A stretch of 64,000 nt of DNA, from positions 1 through 64,000 of the forward strand of contig NZ_VXKH01000004.1 in the NCBI RefSeq assembly GCF_008693065.1, given 5' to 3'. Both the position numbers and the translations under genes were made by a program. This document shows, one piece after another, positions 41,872 through 50,542 of the stretch. The notes under the pieces are model-generated. The model was given only the letters and a program-made list of their open reading frames with translations, was not told the DNA's origin and made no database searches. Origin of the DNA: Corynebacterium tuscaniense (GTDB lineage Bacteria; Actinomycetota; Actinomycetes; Mycobacteriales; Mycobacteriaceae). The stretch's first letter is position 1. The number at the start of each line of letters is the position of its first letter.

Positions 41872-43515
41872 CTAATTGGGGGTAGTTGACGCGGAATTGT
41901 CTGTCGGCGGCCCAGCAGATTCGGCACGCAATTGACTCCGCCTGTTCTCAATAAAGGTGCGCTCCGCCAAGGACTCGCCAGCACCATCCTGAAGATGCAC
42001 AACTACATTAAGGCCAAGGGCTTCGAGGTCTTCGACATCTTCGCGGTACATAGCAACGGAACTGATCGTGCATTCATCCGTATTGATATTCGAGGCGCGG
42101 ATCTCCTTCACGGTGTCCACGTTCGCGTGTTGTGAAGGCATAGCCAGCATGATCATGTCGATCTGGTGACTGTCTTTGACGCGCTCCCAGAAATCAATAT
42201 CCGTCGCATCGCCTTCAACAACGTTGTAGCCACGTTCCTGGAGGTGTCGCACACGTGCCGGGTCATGCTCAACACCAAGGACCTTTGCGCCGTACACCTC
42301 ACTTAGTTCGGTGTAGCAGGCTAAACCGAGTCGGCCGACACCGAGGACGAGCGCGTGGGCGTCGCCAAGTTCGATAGGACGATCCTCTGGGTGCGTCTTG
42401 TGCGGCGGACGCGTGGGCAAACGCTTAGCCAAATGGGCAGCACGGGAAACACTTTGTGGGTTAAGAATTGCGGAGATAACAAAACTCATCGATACCGCGA
42501 GCACAAGGGAAAGCAGCCAACGTTGGTCGAGCCAGCCATCCTCAACACCGAGTGTCGCAATGATGAGTGCGAACTCGGAGTAGTTCGCTAATAGGAGCGC
42601 AGTAAGCACCGAAGTACGGTTACGCAAGCCGAGAAGCCACAAAATTGCCCAGTAGGCGACGGCTTGGAACGGTAGCAACAGGAGCAGCAAGCCAGCATCG
42701 ATAACGTTTTCCCACGTAGGCAACCCGAGGAAGCCAATGTTGACAAAGAAGCCGACCAGCAACAGCTCCTTCAGGGTGAACAGCGAATGGCTCAGTTGTT
42801 CCGCGCCAGGGGAGCGGGAGAGGACAACACCCATGATTAGGGCACCGAGGCTTCCGGAGAGACCGACCAATTCGAAGAGCGCGTAGCCGGGGAGCAGCGC
42901 CATGACGATGCCAAAAAGTGCACCGAGTTCGCCGTGGCCAAGTTTGTACCAACGACGCGTTGTCAATGCGAGCAACGGAACGATGGGGATAAGGAGCAGG
43001 GCAGCTAAGTGTGGCGGCTGGCCGCGGAGCACACTCATGAAGGCAACAGCAAGGATGTCCTGCATGATCAGCACGCCGATGCAGATATTGCCGTACAGTG
43101 CTTGCTCATCACCGCGGTCCTGCAGGATCTTGATCACCACAATGGTGCTTGAGAAGCTCAACACAAGGGCAATATCAACTGCCACCTCAAAAGTGGTGGG
43201 GCCAAATGCGCCAAGAGCCCCGAGGCCGGTAATGAAGCCGGCACCGACCACCGTCATGAGAAGCACGTGACTGGTTGCTGTAAGCCACATCGCCTTATCT
43301 GTCAGTGCCTTCAGATCCAGGCGCAGACCAATGGCAAAAAGCATGAGGGTTACACCGATATCGGCGAAAAGATCAAGCGCCGCAACATGCTCAACACCCA
43401 TCGCGTTGAGCGCAAAACCAGCAGCGAGGAATCCAATGAGCGGTGGCAGACGCACTGCCCACGCGATGAGACCGCAGCCAAAAACGACTGCGAGGTACGT
43501 GAGTAACAGATCCAC
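41872..43515 (-). CDS. Kef/CPA2-type cation:proton antiporter with TrkA-N domain
   Basis: There are 547 residues. The first 370 form about 12 membrane helices of the CPA2 fold (LPPLIGFLAAGFALNAMGV, FADIGVTLMLFAIGLRLD, FGIVMALLPGYALFELVG). After a short linker, residues about 395-500 are a Rossmann nucleotide-binding TrkA-N domain (ALVLGVGRLGLACYTEL and VEGDATDIDFWERV). This matches KefB/KefC and other monovalent-cation antiporters that sense NAD(H). Ion specificity cannot be told. GTG start at 43515. It is divergent from the MFS gene. Confidence 0.85.
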   Translation of the reverse strand: MDLLLTYLAVVFGCGLIAWAVRLPPLIGFLAAGFALNAMGVEHVAALDLFADIGVTLMLFAIGLRLDLKALTDKAMWLTATSHVLLMTVVGAGFITGLGALGAFGPTTFEVAVDIALVLSFSSTIVVIKILQDRGDEQALYGNICIGVLIMQDILAVAFMSVLRGQPPHLAALLLIPIVPLLALTTRRWYKLGHGELGALFGIVMALLPGYALFELVGLSGSLGALIMGVVLSRSPGAEQLSHSLFTLKELLLVGFFVNIGFLGLPTWENVIDAGLLLLLLPFQAVAYWAILWLLGLRNRTSVLTALLLANYSEFALIIATLGVEDGWLDQRWLLSLVLAVSMSFVISAILNPQSVSRAAHLAKRLPTRPPHKTHPEDRPIELGDAHALVLGVGRLGLACYTELSEVYGAKVLGVEHDPARVRHLQERGYNVVEGDATDIDFWERVKDSHQIDMIMLAMPSQHANVDTVKEIRASNINTDECTISSVAMYREDVEDLEALGLNVVVHLQDGAGESLAERTFIENRRSQLRAESAGPPTDNSASTTPN

Positions 43516-43622
43516 GGATAGAAGTGTGTCTCACCGGCAGGTTTTTCCGGAGCATGAAACTCGGACTACCCCAAAAGGGGAGGAACGACCCGCCCGTACG
43601 CAGGGTGATAGCAAGGTCTAGC

Positions 43623-44993
43623 ATGAGACGCGTGAAAAAACAGCGTCAAACTCGCGAACAAGAGACACCACGGAGCCAAACCTCAGACTCCACACCAAAG
43701 AACCCGCGTGAGCAGCTGACTGCTCGCGCGCTTGTCGTGTGGGTGGCGGCTTTGCTGACGTACGTCGTCGCCATCGTCGGCCGTACCTCCCTCGGTGTTG
43801 CAGGCGTGGAGGCTCTTGATCGCTTCCACATCAATGCTTCGCAGTTGGCAGTGTTTACCGCTGTTCAGGTCGGTGTCTATGCACTGGCGCAGATCCCTAC
43901 CGGCATCATCATTGACCGCATTGGCCCCAAGAAGACAATGGTCGCAGGCGCGCTCATCATGGCCATCGGCCAAGTGATCATCGCTTTCACAACCTCGTAC
44001 CCACTCGCCGTCGCCGCACGTGTGTTCATCGGTGCGGGCGATGCCACAGCTTTCTTGGGAGCAATGCGCCTGTTGCCGTTGTGGTTCCCGTTGCGTCTGA
44101 CTCCGCTGTTTACGCAGCTCACCGCCGGCCTAGGGCAGCTGGGGCAGTTCATCTCCGCCGTGCCCTTTCTTGCCATCCTGCATGCCGCCGGGTGGGTTCC
44201 TGCGTTCCTATCCATCAGTACAGCGGGCCTCATCATCGCTATCGTGGGCGTCGTCGCACTTGCCGACGCCCCCGGGGCCCGCAAAGACAAGAACGCCCAC
44301 CGCAGCACCGAATCGGAGCGTCTTACTATCGGTCAAACCTTGAAAATGGTCCTGACACATCCGGTGTGCTGGCAAGGCTTCTTCACTCACTGGACCGGAC
44401 TCATGCACCAGTGCATCTTTACCCTTCTCTGGGGGATGCCACTGATGACATTGGGTCTAGGACTCAGCCCCGCTCAGGCGAGTGCCGTGCTGGTGATCAA
44501 CACCGCCGCTGTGATTTTCGCCGGCCCGCTCATGGGCATGATCTCCGCCCGTACTGGGCGCAACCGCATCAATGTTGTGGCTGTCATCGCAGTCATGGAT
44601 CTTGTGGTGTGGGTTGCATTCCTGTTGCCCACCAATCCGCCTGCCTTCTGGGCAGTCATTGTGTTGAACATCTTGATGGCCGCTCTCGGCGCCAAGTCCA
44701 ACTTCGGCTTCGACTCTGTCCGCGAGGAAGTTGATCGCAAGATCCTTGCAACCGGCACCGGACTGGCCAATATGGGCGGTTTCGTAGCCACCATGATCGC
44801 CGCGCCCTGTGTTGGTTTCCTCCTTGACGCCACCTCCCACGGCAGCAACTACACCTGGGAATCCTTCAGGATCGGTTGGCTCGCCGTCATCGCAGTGTGG
44901 GCTTTTGGTTTCATTGGCCTCCTCGCCGCAAAGCGTGCAACGTCCAAGTACGTCAACGGGGCTAATTACCGCGTCATCGAATCGGACAGTTAG
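43623..44993 (+). CDS. MFS transporter
   Basis: There are 456 residues from ATG 43623; an open stretch back to 43524 lacks support, and GTG 43632 is also possible. A basic N-terminus of about 38 residues precedes 12 hydrophobic segments. IPTGIIIDRIGPKKTMVAG is the MFS loop 2-3 motif (DRIGPKK). The central loop (DAPGARKDKNAHRSTESERL) is charged. The overall pattern, with FIGAGDATAFLGAMRLLPLWFP (in part), resembles the organic-anion/nitrate branch of the superfamily, but the substrate is unknown. It is transcribed away from the antiporter gene. Confidence 0.8.
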   Translation: MRRVKKQRQTREQETPRSQTSDSTPKNPREQLTARALVVWVAALLTYVVAIVGRTSLGVAGVEALDRFHINASQLAVFTAVQVGVYALAQIPTGIIIDRIGPKKTMVAGALIMAIGQVIIAFTTSYPLAVAARVFIGAGDATAFLGAMRLLPLWFPLRLTPLFTQLTAGLGQLGQFISAVPFLAILHAAGWVPAFLSISTAGLIIAIVGVVALADAPGARKDKNAHRSTESERLTIGQTLKMVLTHPVCWQGFFTHWTGLMHQCIFTLLWGMPLMTLGLGLSPAQASAVLVINTAAVIFAGPLMGMISARTGRNRINVVAVIAVMDLVVWVAFLLPTNPPAFWAVIVLNILMAALGAKSNFGFDSVREEVDRKILATGTGLANMGGFVATMIAAPCVGFLLDATSHGSNYTWESFRIGWLAVIAVWAFGFIGLLAAKRATSKYVNGANYRVIESDS

Positions 44994-45089
44994 TTCGCTT
45001 CACTCCTGCAATACCGATCTCTGGAAACGAACTATTCTTCATCAAAGAAGAGCTTTTCAAATGGAATACAAGCCCCCGAAAAGATTTTG

Positions 45090-45163
45090 TCGGACTGACA
45101 GGATTTGAACCTGCGACCCCCACACCCCCAGTGTGGTGCGCTACCAAACTGCGCCACAGCCCG
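45090..45163 (-). tRNA. tRNA-Pro(GGG)
   Basis: Read on the minus strand this is a 74-nt tRNA. The acceptor stem is CGGGCTG pairing with CAGTCCG (one G-T pair), the D arm contains AGTTTGGTAG, and the anticodon stem CCACA/TGTGG encloses the loop CTGGGGG with anticodon GGG. The T arm contains GGTTCAAATCC. The discriminator base is A, and CCA is not encoded (CAA follows). It reads CCC and, by wobble, CCT codons. Confidence 0.95.
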
Positions 45164-45258
45164 TTATTCGGCGTTAATTGCAAGCGTGTAGCTTGCTCGC
45201 ATCGAACGTCCGATAGATTACCCCACGGGGGGTTGATAGACGTAATCGGCTGGTCACG

Positions 45259-45264
45259 TAAAGT
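45259..45264 (+). promoter_or_regulatory. -10 box of a leaderless promoter for secA2
   Basis: TAAAGT lies 6 bases before the ATG at 45271, so the transcript would begin at or next to the start codon. There is no ribosome-binding site. Confidence 0.5.
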
Positions 45265-45270
45265 TGTCCC

Positions 45271-47568
45271 ATGAGCAAGTTTGACTGGTTCTGGAAAGCT
45301 ATGGGCTCAACCGCCGAGCGCAACAACAAGAAGTCGAAAGGCATTGTGGCGCAGGCGCACGCGCTGATCGCTGGATACGAGCAGTACAGTGACGCGCAGA
45401 TCGCTGAGGCGGTGCGGAGGACTGTTGTTAACGGGGAAATCCAGAAGAAGCCGGAGTTCCTGGCATTGCTCACCGTTGCCTCGACCCGCACGCTCGGTAT
45501 GACCCCGTTCGAGGTGCAGAACCAGGCTGTGCTTCGCCTGCTCGAAGGCGATGTCATTCAGATGGCCACCGGTGAAGGTAAGACTCTCGTTGGTGCCATG
45601 GCTGCCACGGGTTTCGCGCTCACCGGTAAGCGAGTCCACGTCATCACGGTGAACAACTACCTCGCCGCCCGTGATGCGGAATGGATGCGGCCGCTCGTGG
45701 AGTTCTTTGGTTTGTCGGTGGCGTCGGTCACCGAGGCGTCGTCACGCGAAGATCGAGTGAGTGCGTACAGGAGTGACATTGTGTACGCGCCTGTCGCTGA
45801 GATTGGCTTTGATCATCTCCGCGACAACCAGATCACGCACCGCAGCCAGATAGTCCAGCTGCCCGCCGATGTGGCGCTCGTCGATGAAGCAGACAGTGTG
45901 CTTGTCGACGAAGCCTTGGTCCCCCTCGTCCTCGCCGGCTCAAAGCCGGGGGAGCAGGCGACCGGCCAGATCACTGAGGCTGTATCTCACCTGGTTGAAG
46001 GGAAGGATTACACCATTGATTCGGACCGCAGGAATGTCTTCCTTACCGATAATGGTGCGGCGAAGGTGGAGAAATCTCTTGGAATTGATTCGCTGTATTC
46101 CGATGAGAACATTGGCACGATCCTCGTGCGTGTCAACCTTGCTTTGCACGCAAAGGCCTTGTTGATCCGCGATGTTCATTACATCGTGCAGGACGGCAAG
46201 ATCGACCTCGTGGATGCCTCGCGCGGCCGCGTCGCTGAGCTGCAGCGTTGGCCTGATGGCCTGCAAGCCGCTGTCGAAGCGAAGGAAGGCCTGGATGTTT
46301 CCGAAGGCGGACGGATCCTCGATTCCATCACACTTCAGGCACTTATGCGCCGCTACCCGCTGGTGTGTGGCATGACGGGCACTGCGGTAGAAGCCACGGA
46401 TCAGCTTCACCAGTTTTATGACCTTGGCGTTTCCACGATCGAACGCGCGAAGCCATTGCAGCGTTTTGATGAGGCTGATCGGATCTACGCCACCATGGAC
46501 GATAAGTTCAAAGCTCTGGTGATGGAGATCGCCTACATCCATTCCACCGGCCAGCCAGTGTTGGTGGGTACACATGATGTCGCCGAATCGGAAGCGCTCG
46601 CGGAAGCACTTGAGTCCCAGGGGATTACCGTCAACGTGCTAAACGCGAAGAACGATGAGGAAGAGGCGCGCATCGTTGCCGAGGCCGGCGATCTCGGCCG
46701 GGTAACTGTATCCACCCAAATGGCAGGTCGCGGTACAGATATTCGCTTGGGTGGTGCTGATGAGTCTGACCGTGATGCCGTTGTGAAACTCGGTGGCCTA
46801 GCTGTGATCGGCACCGCACGTCACCGCACAGCAAGACTAGACAACCAGTTGCGTGGCCGCGCTGGTCGCCAGGGCGATCCGGGACTAAGCCTGTTCTTTG
46901 TCTCCCTCGAAGATGACATTGTCACCGCAGGTGGTGCCGGTGAGCAGATCACTGCGCAGCCTGATGAGAATGGGCAGATTGATACCAAGCGAGTGCGCGA
47001 TTTCATCGCTCATTGCCAGCGTGTCACCGAAGGTCAGTTGTTGGAAATTCATGCGCAGACGTGGAAATACAACCAGCTTTTGGCTGATCACCGCGCAATT
47101 ATTGATGAACGCCGGAACACTCTCCTTGACACCAATCGCGCCTGGGAGGAACTAGCACAGCGCAGTCCGGAACGTGCCACCGAGCTCAAGGCCGCCGGAA
47201 TCAACCAAGAAGTCCTAGAGCAAGCCGCCCGAGAGATCATGCTCTTCCACTTAGATGATGAGTGGTCGGAGCATCTGGCACACATGGATGAGGTACGCGA
47301 ATCCATTCACTTGCGCGCCATTGCGCGTGAGACCCCACTGACGGAGTACCACCGCATTGCGGTACGCGAATTCAAAGACCTGGCCAATCGAGCTGTTGAG
47401 CAGGCTGTAGAGACGTTTAATAGCGTGCTTATCGACGCCGCCGGGGCCCACATGGCAGACGCCGGCTGGAAGCGCCCCAGCGCAACGTGGACGTACATGG
47501 TCTCGGACAATCCATTGTCAGGCGGTGGCAACTCCGTTATTTCGGGCATCGCCAACATATTCAGGTAG
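45271..47568 (+). CDS. secA2: Accessory preprotein translocase ATPase SecA2
   Basis: There are 765 residues, shorter than housekeeping SecA (about 840-950) and without its C-terminal zinc-binding tail. Walker A is GEGKT (101-105) in QMATGEGKTLVG; LVDEADSVLVDEA contains the DEAD box. The preprotein cross-linking region and the helicase motifs STQMAGRGTDIRLGG and QLRGRAGRQGDPG follow. Actinobacteria use SecA2 to export a limited set of proteins alongside SecA1. The neighbourhood (odhI/garA, ftsR) is that of mycobacterial secA2 too, with intervening genes lost. Confidence 0.93.
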   Translation: MSKFDWFWKAMGSTAERNNKKSKGIVAQAHALIAGYEQYSDAQIAEAVRRTVVNGEIQKKPEFLALLTVASTRTLGMTPFEVQNQAVLRLLEGDVIQMATGEGKTLVGAMAATGFALTGKRVHVITVNNYLAARDAEWMRPLVEFFGLSVASVTEASSREDRVSAYRSDIVYAPVAEIGFDHLRDNQITHRSQIVQLPADVALVDEADSVLVDEALVPLVLAGSKPGEQATGQITEAVSHLVEGKDYTIDSDRRNVFLTDNGAAKVEKSLGIDSLYSDENIGTILVRVNLALHAKALLIRDVHYIVQDGKIDLVDASRGRVAELQRWPDGLQAAVEAKEGLDVSEGGRILDSITLQALMRRYPLVCGMTGTAVEATDQLHQFYDLGVSTIERAKPLQRFDEADRIYATMDDKFKALVMEIAYIHSTGQPVLVGTHDVAESEALAEALESQGITVNVLNAKNDEEEARIVAEAGDLGRVTVSTQMAGRGTDIRLGGADESDRDAVVKLGGLAVIGTARHRTARLDNQLRGRAGRQGDPGLSLFFVSLEDDIVTAGGAGEQITAQPDENGQIDTKRVRDFIAHCQRVTEGQLLEIHAQTWKYNQLLADHRAIIDERRNTLLDTNRAWEELAQRSPERATELKAAGINQEVLEQAAREIMLFHLDDEWSEHLAHMDEVRESIHLRAIARETPLTEYHRIAVREFKDLANRAVEQAVETFNSVLIDAAGAHMADAGWKRPSATWTYMVSDNPLSGGGNSVISGIANIFR

Positions 47569-47672
47569 GGAAGCGGCATCGAATTAGCGTGTCGCACGTG
47601 CTTCTTTCCAGGTAAGACTGGGAAAACTCTGCGACTCAACTGGTTCTAACTCGCAGTGATCCAAGATGCCGG

Positions 47673-47678
47673 TATGAT
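47673..47678 (+). promoter_or_regulatory. Possible -10 box of the odhI promoter
   Basis: TATGAT lies in the 181-base gap before odhI, which otherwise contains AT-rich sequence and a weak CTGCGA/TCGCAG dyad. A leader of about 65 bases would result. TAAATTTTG just downstream is an alternative. Confidence 0.35.
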
Positions 47679-47749
47679 GATCGTGGACTAAATTTTGTAC
47701 TGAAATTTGTTCGGTAAGTTTAATTCCGTCGATAGCGTCAGGAGAAGAC

Positions 47750-48178
47750 ATGAGCGAGAAAACCGGTACGCCGGAGGCACAGGTAGAAACCACTTCGGTA
47801 TTCCGTGCCGATCTTCTGAAGGAGATGGAGACGGGAGCTACCGCCTCTGAGAACGTAGGCGGCGTTGAAGGCCTGCCTGAGGGCGCAGCCCTGCTCGTAG
47901 TGAAGCGTGGCCCGAATGCTGGTGCACGTTTCCTGTTGGACCAGGACACCACCACCGCCGGCCGCCACCCGGAGGCCGACATCTTCCTCGATGACGTGAC
48001 TGTTTCCCGCCGTCACGCAGAGTTCCGCCGTAGCGCGGGTGAGTTCGAGGTTGTGGATGTCGGATCGCTCAACGGCACCTACGTCAACCGTGAGCCGCGT
48101 AACTCTCAGGCCCTGTCCACAGGTGATGAGATTCAGATTGGCAAGTTCCGTCTCGTATTCATCGCGGAAAACGCCTAA
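47750..48178 (+). CDS. odhI: FHA-domain regulator OdhI/GarA
   Basis: There are 142 residues. The N-terminal phosphorylation motif VETTSVFR places threonines at residues 14 and 15, exactly where C. glutamicum OdhI is phosphorylated by PknG and related kinases. The FHA domain follows (AGRHPEADIFLDDVTVSRRH, in part, then SLNGTYVN with the conserved Ser, Asn and Gly). Unphosphorylated OdhI binds and inhibits the 2-oxoglutarate dehydrogenase subunit OdhA and so directs 2-oxoglutarate to glutamate. Phosphorylation releases it. A strong AGGAGA precedes the ATG. Confidence 0.96.
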   Translation: MSEKTGTPEAQVETTSVFRADLLKEMETGATASENVGGVEGLPEGAALLVVKRGPNAGARFLLDQDTTTAGRHPEADIFLDDVTVSRRHAEFRRSAGEFEVVDVGSLNGTYVNREPRNSQALSTGDEIQIGKFRLVFIAENA

Positions 48179-48255
48179 GCCACGTATCCGCATCCGCCAC
48201 TTTAGAGGCGACTTTGTTGTACCCCTAGCCCCCCCTGCAAGGTGAATTAAACGCC

Positions 48256-48993
48256 GTGAGCGCAATCCGGAAGACTACCCCCGCATCGCAAGCCCCCCGC
48301 ACGGGCATGAAAACCATGTCTATCGGCGTGGTGATTAAACGTTTGCGTGAGGAATTCCCGGATGTGACGGTGTCAAAGATCCGATTCTTGGAGTCAGAGG
48401 GCTTAATTTCCCCAGAGCGCACCCAATCCGGATACCGCCGTTTTACGGACGCGGATGTGGAGCGCCTGCGGTACATTCTGGTGACCCAGCGCGATAACTA
48501 TCTACCGCTGAAGGTCATCCGTGAACAGCTTGAAGCCATGGACAATGGCGCAGTGGCAGCTCTTGTCCCTGGGCAGCCTGCGGAGCAGATCTACACCACA
48601 GATAGCCTTGCATCCCAGGCACCAGCACGTTTTTCTGATGACATGTTGGCGGAACAAGCCAAGTGCGAGCCTGCATTGGTTGATTCTTGCATCAAGGATG
48701 GTCTGATTAGCCCCGATTCTTCGGGCCTTTTCTCTGTCGATGATGTCCGCGTTTTATCAGCCGTTCATGGCTTGTCCCAGTTTGGTGTGGATCAGCGCCA
48801 TATCAAGACATTGCGCCAAGCGGCAGTGCGCCAGGCTGATCTGATCACTAGTGTGACCCAACCTTTGGCAAAATCTGGCAAAGCCTCGGCTGCACAGGAA
48901 GCTGAGGAGATGGCACAGAACATGATGAGCCAAATTCTTGCGCTGAATACTTCTTTGGTGAAGAACGAGCTTCGCCGCTCAAACGGTAGGTAG
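48256..48993 (+). CDS. ftsR: MerR-family regulator FtsR
   Basis: There are 245 residues. The N-terminal MerR helix-turn-helix is IGVVIKRLREEFPDVTVSKIRFLESEGLI (in part KIRFLESEGLI), with SGYRRFTDADVERL as the wing. A long C-terminal domain may form the dimer helix and a regulatory part. Position immediately after odhI matches Cg1631/FtsR of C. glutamicum, an activator of ftsZ, and mycobacterial Rv1828. GTG start; AGGTGAATTAAAC upstream may be the -10 of its own leaderless promoter. The DUF151 gene follows after seven bases. Confidence 0.88.
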   Translation: MSAIRKTTPASQAPRTGMKTMSIGVVIKRLREEFPDVTVSKIRFLESEGLISPERTQSGYRRFTDADVERLRYILVTQRDNYLPLKVIREQLEAMDNGAVAALVPGQPAEQIYTTDSLASQAPARFSDDMLAEQAKCEPALVDSCIKDGLISPDSSGLFSVDDVRVLSAVHGLSQFGVDQRHIKTLRQAAVRQADLITSVTQPLAKSGKASAAQEAEEMAQNMMSQILALNTSLVKNELRRSNGR

Positions 48994-49000
48994 TAGCTCT

Positions 49001-49567
49001 ATGAGCACTATTCCTGTCAGACTTTGCGGCGTTTTTCCCATTGGACCGGAGAACTTCTTGTGCGCCGTTCTGCTTTGGGAGGAACGCCAAAGATTCCTTC
49101 CCGTCTGGCTACCACCCGTTGAGGGAGCGCAGTTGGTCGGCCGGATTGCCGAATGGGAGCCAAAGCGCCCGGATACTCACGATGTGCTGGTAGAGATCAT
49201 CGAGCAATCGGCTAATGGCATTTCTGCCCTCGAGATTAGTAGCTACTACAACGGCGTGTTCATGGGGCAAATCACCATGGACAATGGCACGGAAATTGAT
49301 TGTCGCCCATCTGACTTGCTCGTCATTGCTTCGATGATGGATCTTCCCATCGAGGTAGATGAGCTGGTAGTCAATCAAGCTTCTATCTGGTTATCTCCAG
49401 AAGACGCCGCTGATTACTTCGATGTCCAGCTTGACACGGACACCCAGCCGCAAGATCACCCCGAATCCGCAAGCGGAGACGCCCAGGCTGATGCTGACTT
49501 CCAGCAGCTCATGCGCGATCTTGGTGTTGAGGAAGGCGATCTCGGTTTTGATCAACCAGGGGAGTGA
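49001..49567 (+). CDS. DUF151 (bifunctional nuclease) family protein
   Basis: There are 188 residues. CAVLLWEERQRFLPVWLPPVEG and DCRPSDLLVIASMMDLPIEVDE are the core of the DUF151 fold (WIG and PSDAI-type motifs in relatives). The plant member has nuclease activity, and bacterial roles are unclear. The acidic C-terminus of about 45 residues (DTDTQPQDHPESASGDAQAD) is variable. It lies between two MerR genes as in Rv1828-Rv1829-Rv1830, so it may be linked to their regulon. Confidence 0.85.
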   Translation: MSTIPVRLCGVFPIGPENFLCAVLLWEERQRFLPVWLPPVEGAQLVGRIAEWEPKRPDTHDVLVEIIEQSANGISALEISSYYNGVFMGQITMDNGTEIDCRPSDLLVIASMMDLPIEVDELVVNQASIWLSPEDAADYFDVQLDTDTQPQDHPESASGDAQADADFQQLMRDLGVEEGDLGFDQPGE

Positions 49568-49677
49568 CAATTTCCACCTACTCCGCACGAGACATGCTTC
49601 CCTGTAACCTCTGTTAACCAATGTGATTAAAGGTACGAACGATATTATTGTGATTTAAGATGACAATGGTGCAAGAT

Positions 49678-49707
49678 TAGTCTAAACTTAAAGTAGAGGT
49701 TGAAGTT
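49678..49707 (+). promoter_or_regulatory. Probable promoter with an operator-like dyad upstream of the second MerR gene
   Basis: TAGTCT (49678-49683) and TAAACT (49683-49688) are possible -10 boxes. AACTT (49685-49689) and AAGTT (49703-49707) form an inverted repeat separated by 13 bases, the spacing of a MerR-type operator. A leader of about 100 bases would follow. The rest of the 232-base gap is AT-rich without other recognisable elements. Confidence 0.4.
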
Positions 49708-49799
49708 ACGGCGTGTTGTTCGTCGCAGTCTTGACCGAAGCTTAAGCTTGGCATTTAATAACTAGTGCGCCCTATTTGACACTTCATGGGAGTAATTAC

Positions 49800-50384
49800 G
49801 TGAGTACGTTTGACACCTCCGCCACCAACGGCGAGATCGAGGCCCCAGTCCAGGAGACCCTGTTTGATCTGGGTCCCTCCGATGAGGTCGGCTACCGTGT
49901 GCCTATCGCTTGCCAGGTTGCCGGCATCACGTACCGCCAGCTCGACTACTGGGCCCGCACCGACCTTGTGCGCCCCTCCATCCGTAATGCAACGGGGTCA
50001 GGCTCCCAGCGCCTGTACTCCTTCAAAGACATTCTTGTCCTCAAGATCGTGAAGGGCCTACTGGATACCGGTATCTCCCTGCAGAATATTCGCCTCGCTG
50101 TGGACAATCTGCGTGACCGTGGCGTTGGTGAGATATCCGAAATCACCCTGGTGTCTGACGGGACAACGGTCTACGAATGCCGTAGCAATGATGAGATCAT
50201 CGACTTGCTCGGTGGTGGACAAGGCGTGTTCGCCATCGCTGTCCCGCAGATCGTCAAGGAACTCACCGGAACGATCTCTGCCTTCCCGTCCGAGCGCATC
50301 GGAAACGTCGAGTCCACCGAAGATTCCGGCAACGTGGTTGCTCTGGACGAGCTGGCTGATCGTCGCCGTCGCCGTAGCTCCTAG
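49800..50384 (+). CDS. Second MerR-family transcriptional regulator
   Basis: There are 194 residues from GTG 49800, preceded by ATGGGAG at good spacing; an in-frame TTG at 49776 is rejected. The DNA-binding part is YRVPIACQVAGITYRQLDYWARTDLV, with GSGSQRLYSFKDILVLKIVKGLLD as the wing and second helix pair. The C-terminal domain (NDEIIDLLGGGQGVFAIAVP) may bind a ligand. It ends in basic residues RRRRRSS. Its place after DUF151 matches mycobacterial Rv1830. A terminator follows. Confidence 0.85.
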   Translation: MSTFDTSATNGEIEAPVQETLFDLGPSDEVGYRVPIACQVAGITYRQLDYWARTDLVRPSIRNATGSGSQRLYSFKDILVLKIVKGLLDTGISLQNIRLAVDNLRDRGVGEISEITLVSDGTTVYECRSNDEIIDLLGGGQGVFAIAVPQIVKELTGTISAFPSERIGNVESTEDSGNVVALDELADRRRRRSS

Positions 50385-50405
50385 AGTCCTAAATCTTCCA
50401 GAACA

Positions 50406-50436
50406 AACCTGCTATCTCACTGGGATAGCAGGTTTC
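50406..50436 (+). terminator. Intrinsic terminator after the second MerR gene
   Basis: A perfect 12-bp stem, AAACCTGCTATC and GATAGCAGGTTT, with a 7-base loop, followed by CGTTTGGTT. It ends the plus-strand cluster before the minus-strand VWA gene. Confidence 0.8.
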
Positions 50437-50542
50437 GTTTGGTTAGGGGGTGAGTGTACAAAGACCTCATCCATTTGTGCCTCACACACTCTCGGTGTTG
50501 GGGGGCGGCTTGCTTTCTTATCGGAGAAGCGTCCTGGAAAAG

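Noticed and set aside
45271-47568. Housekeeping SecA1
   Set aside because: The protein is too short and lacks the C-terminal zinc-binding tail, and the neighbourhood is that of secA2.
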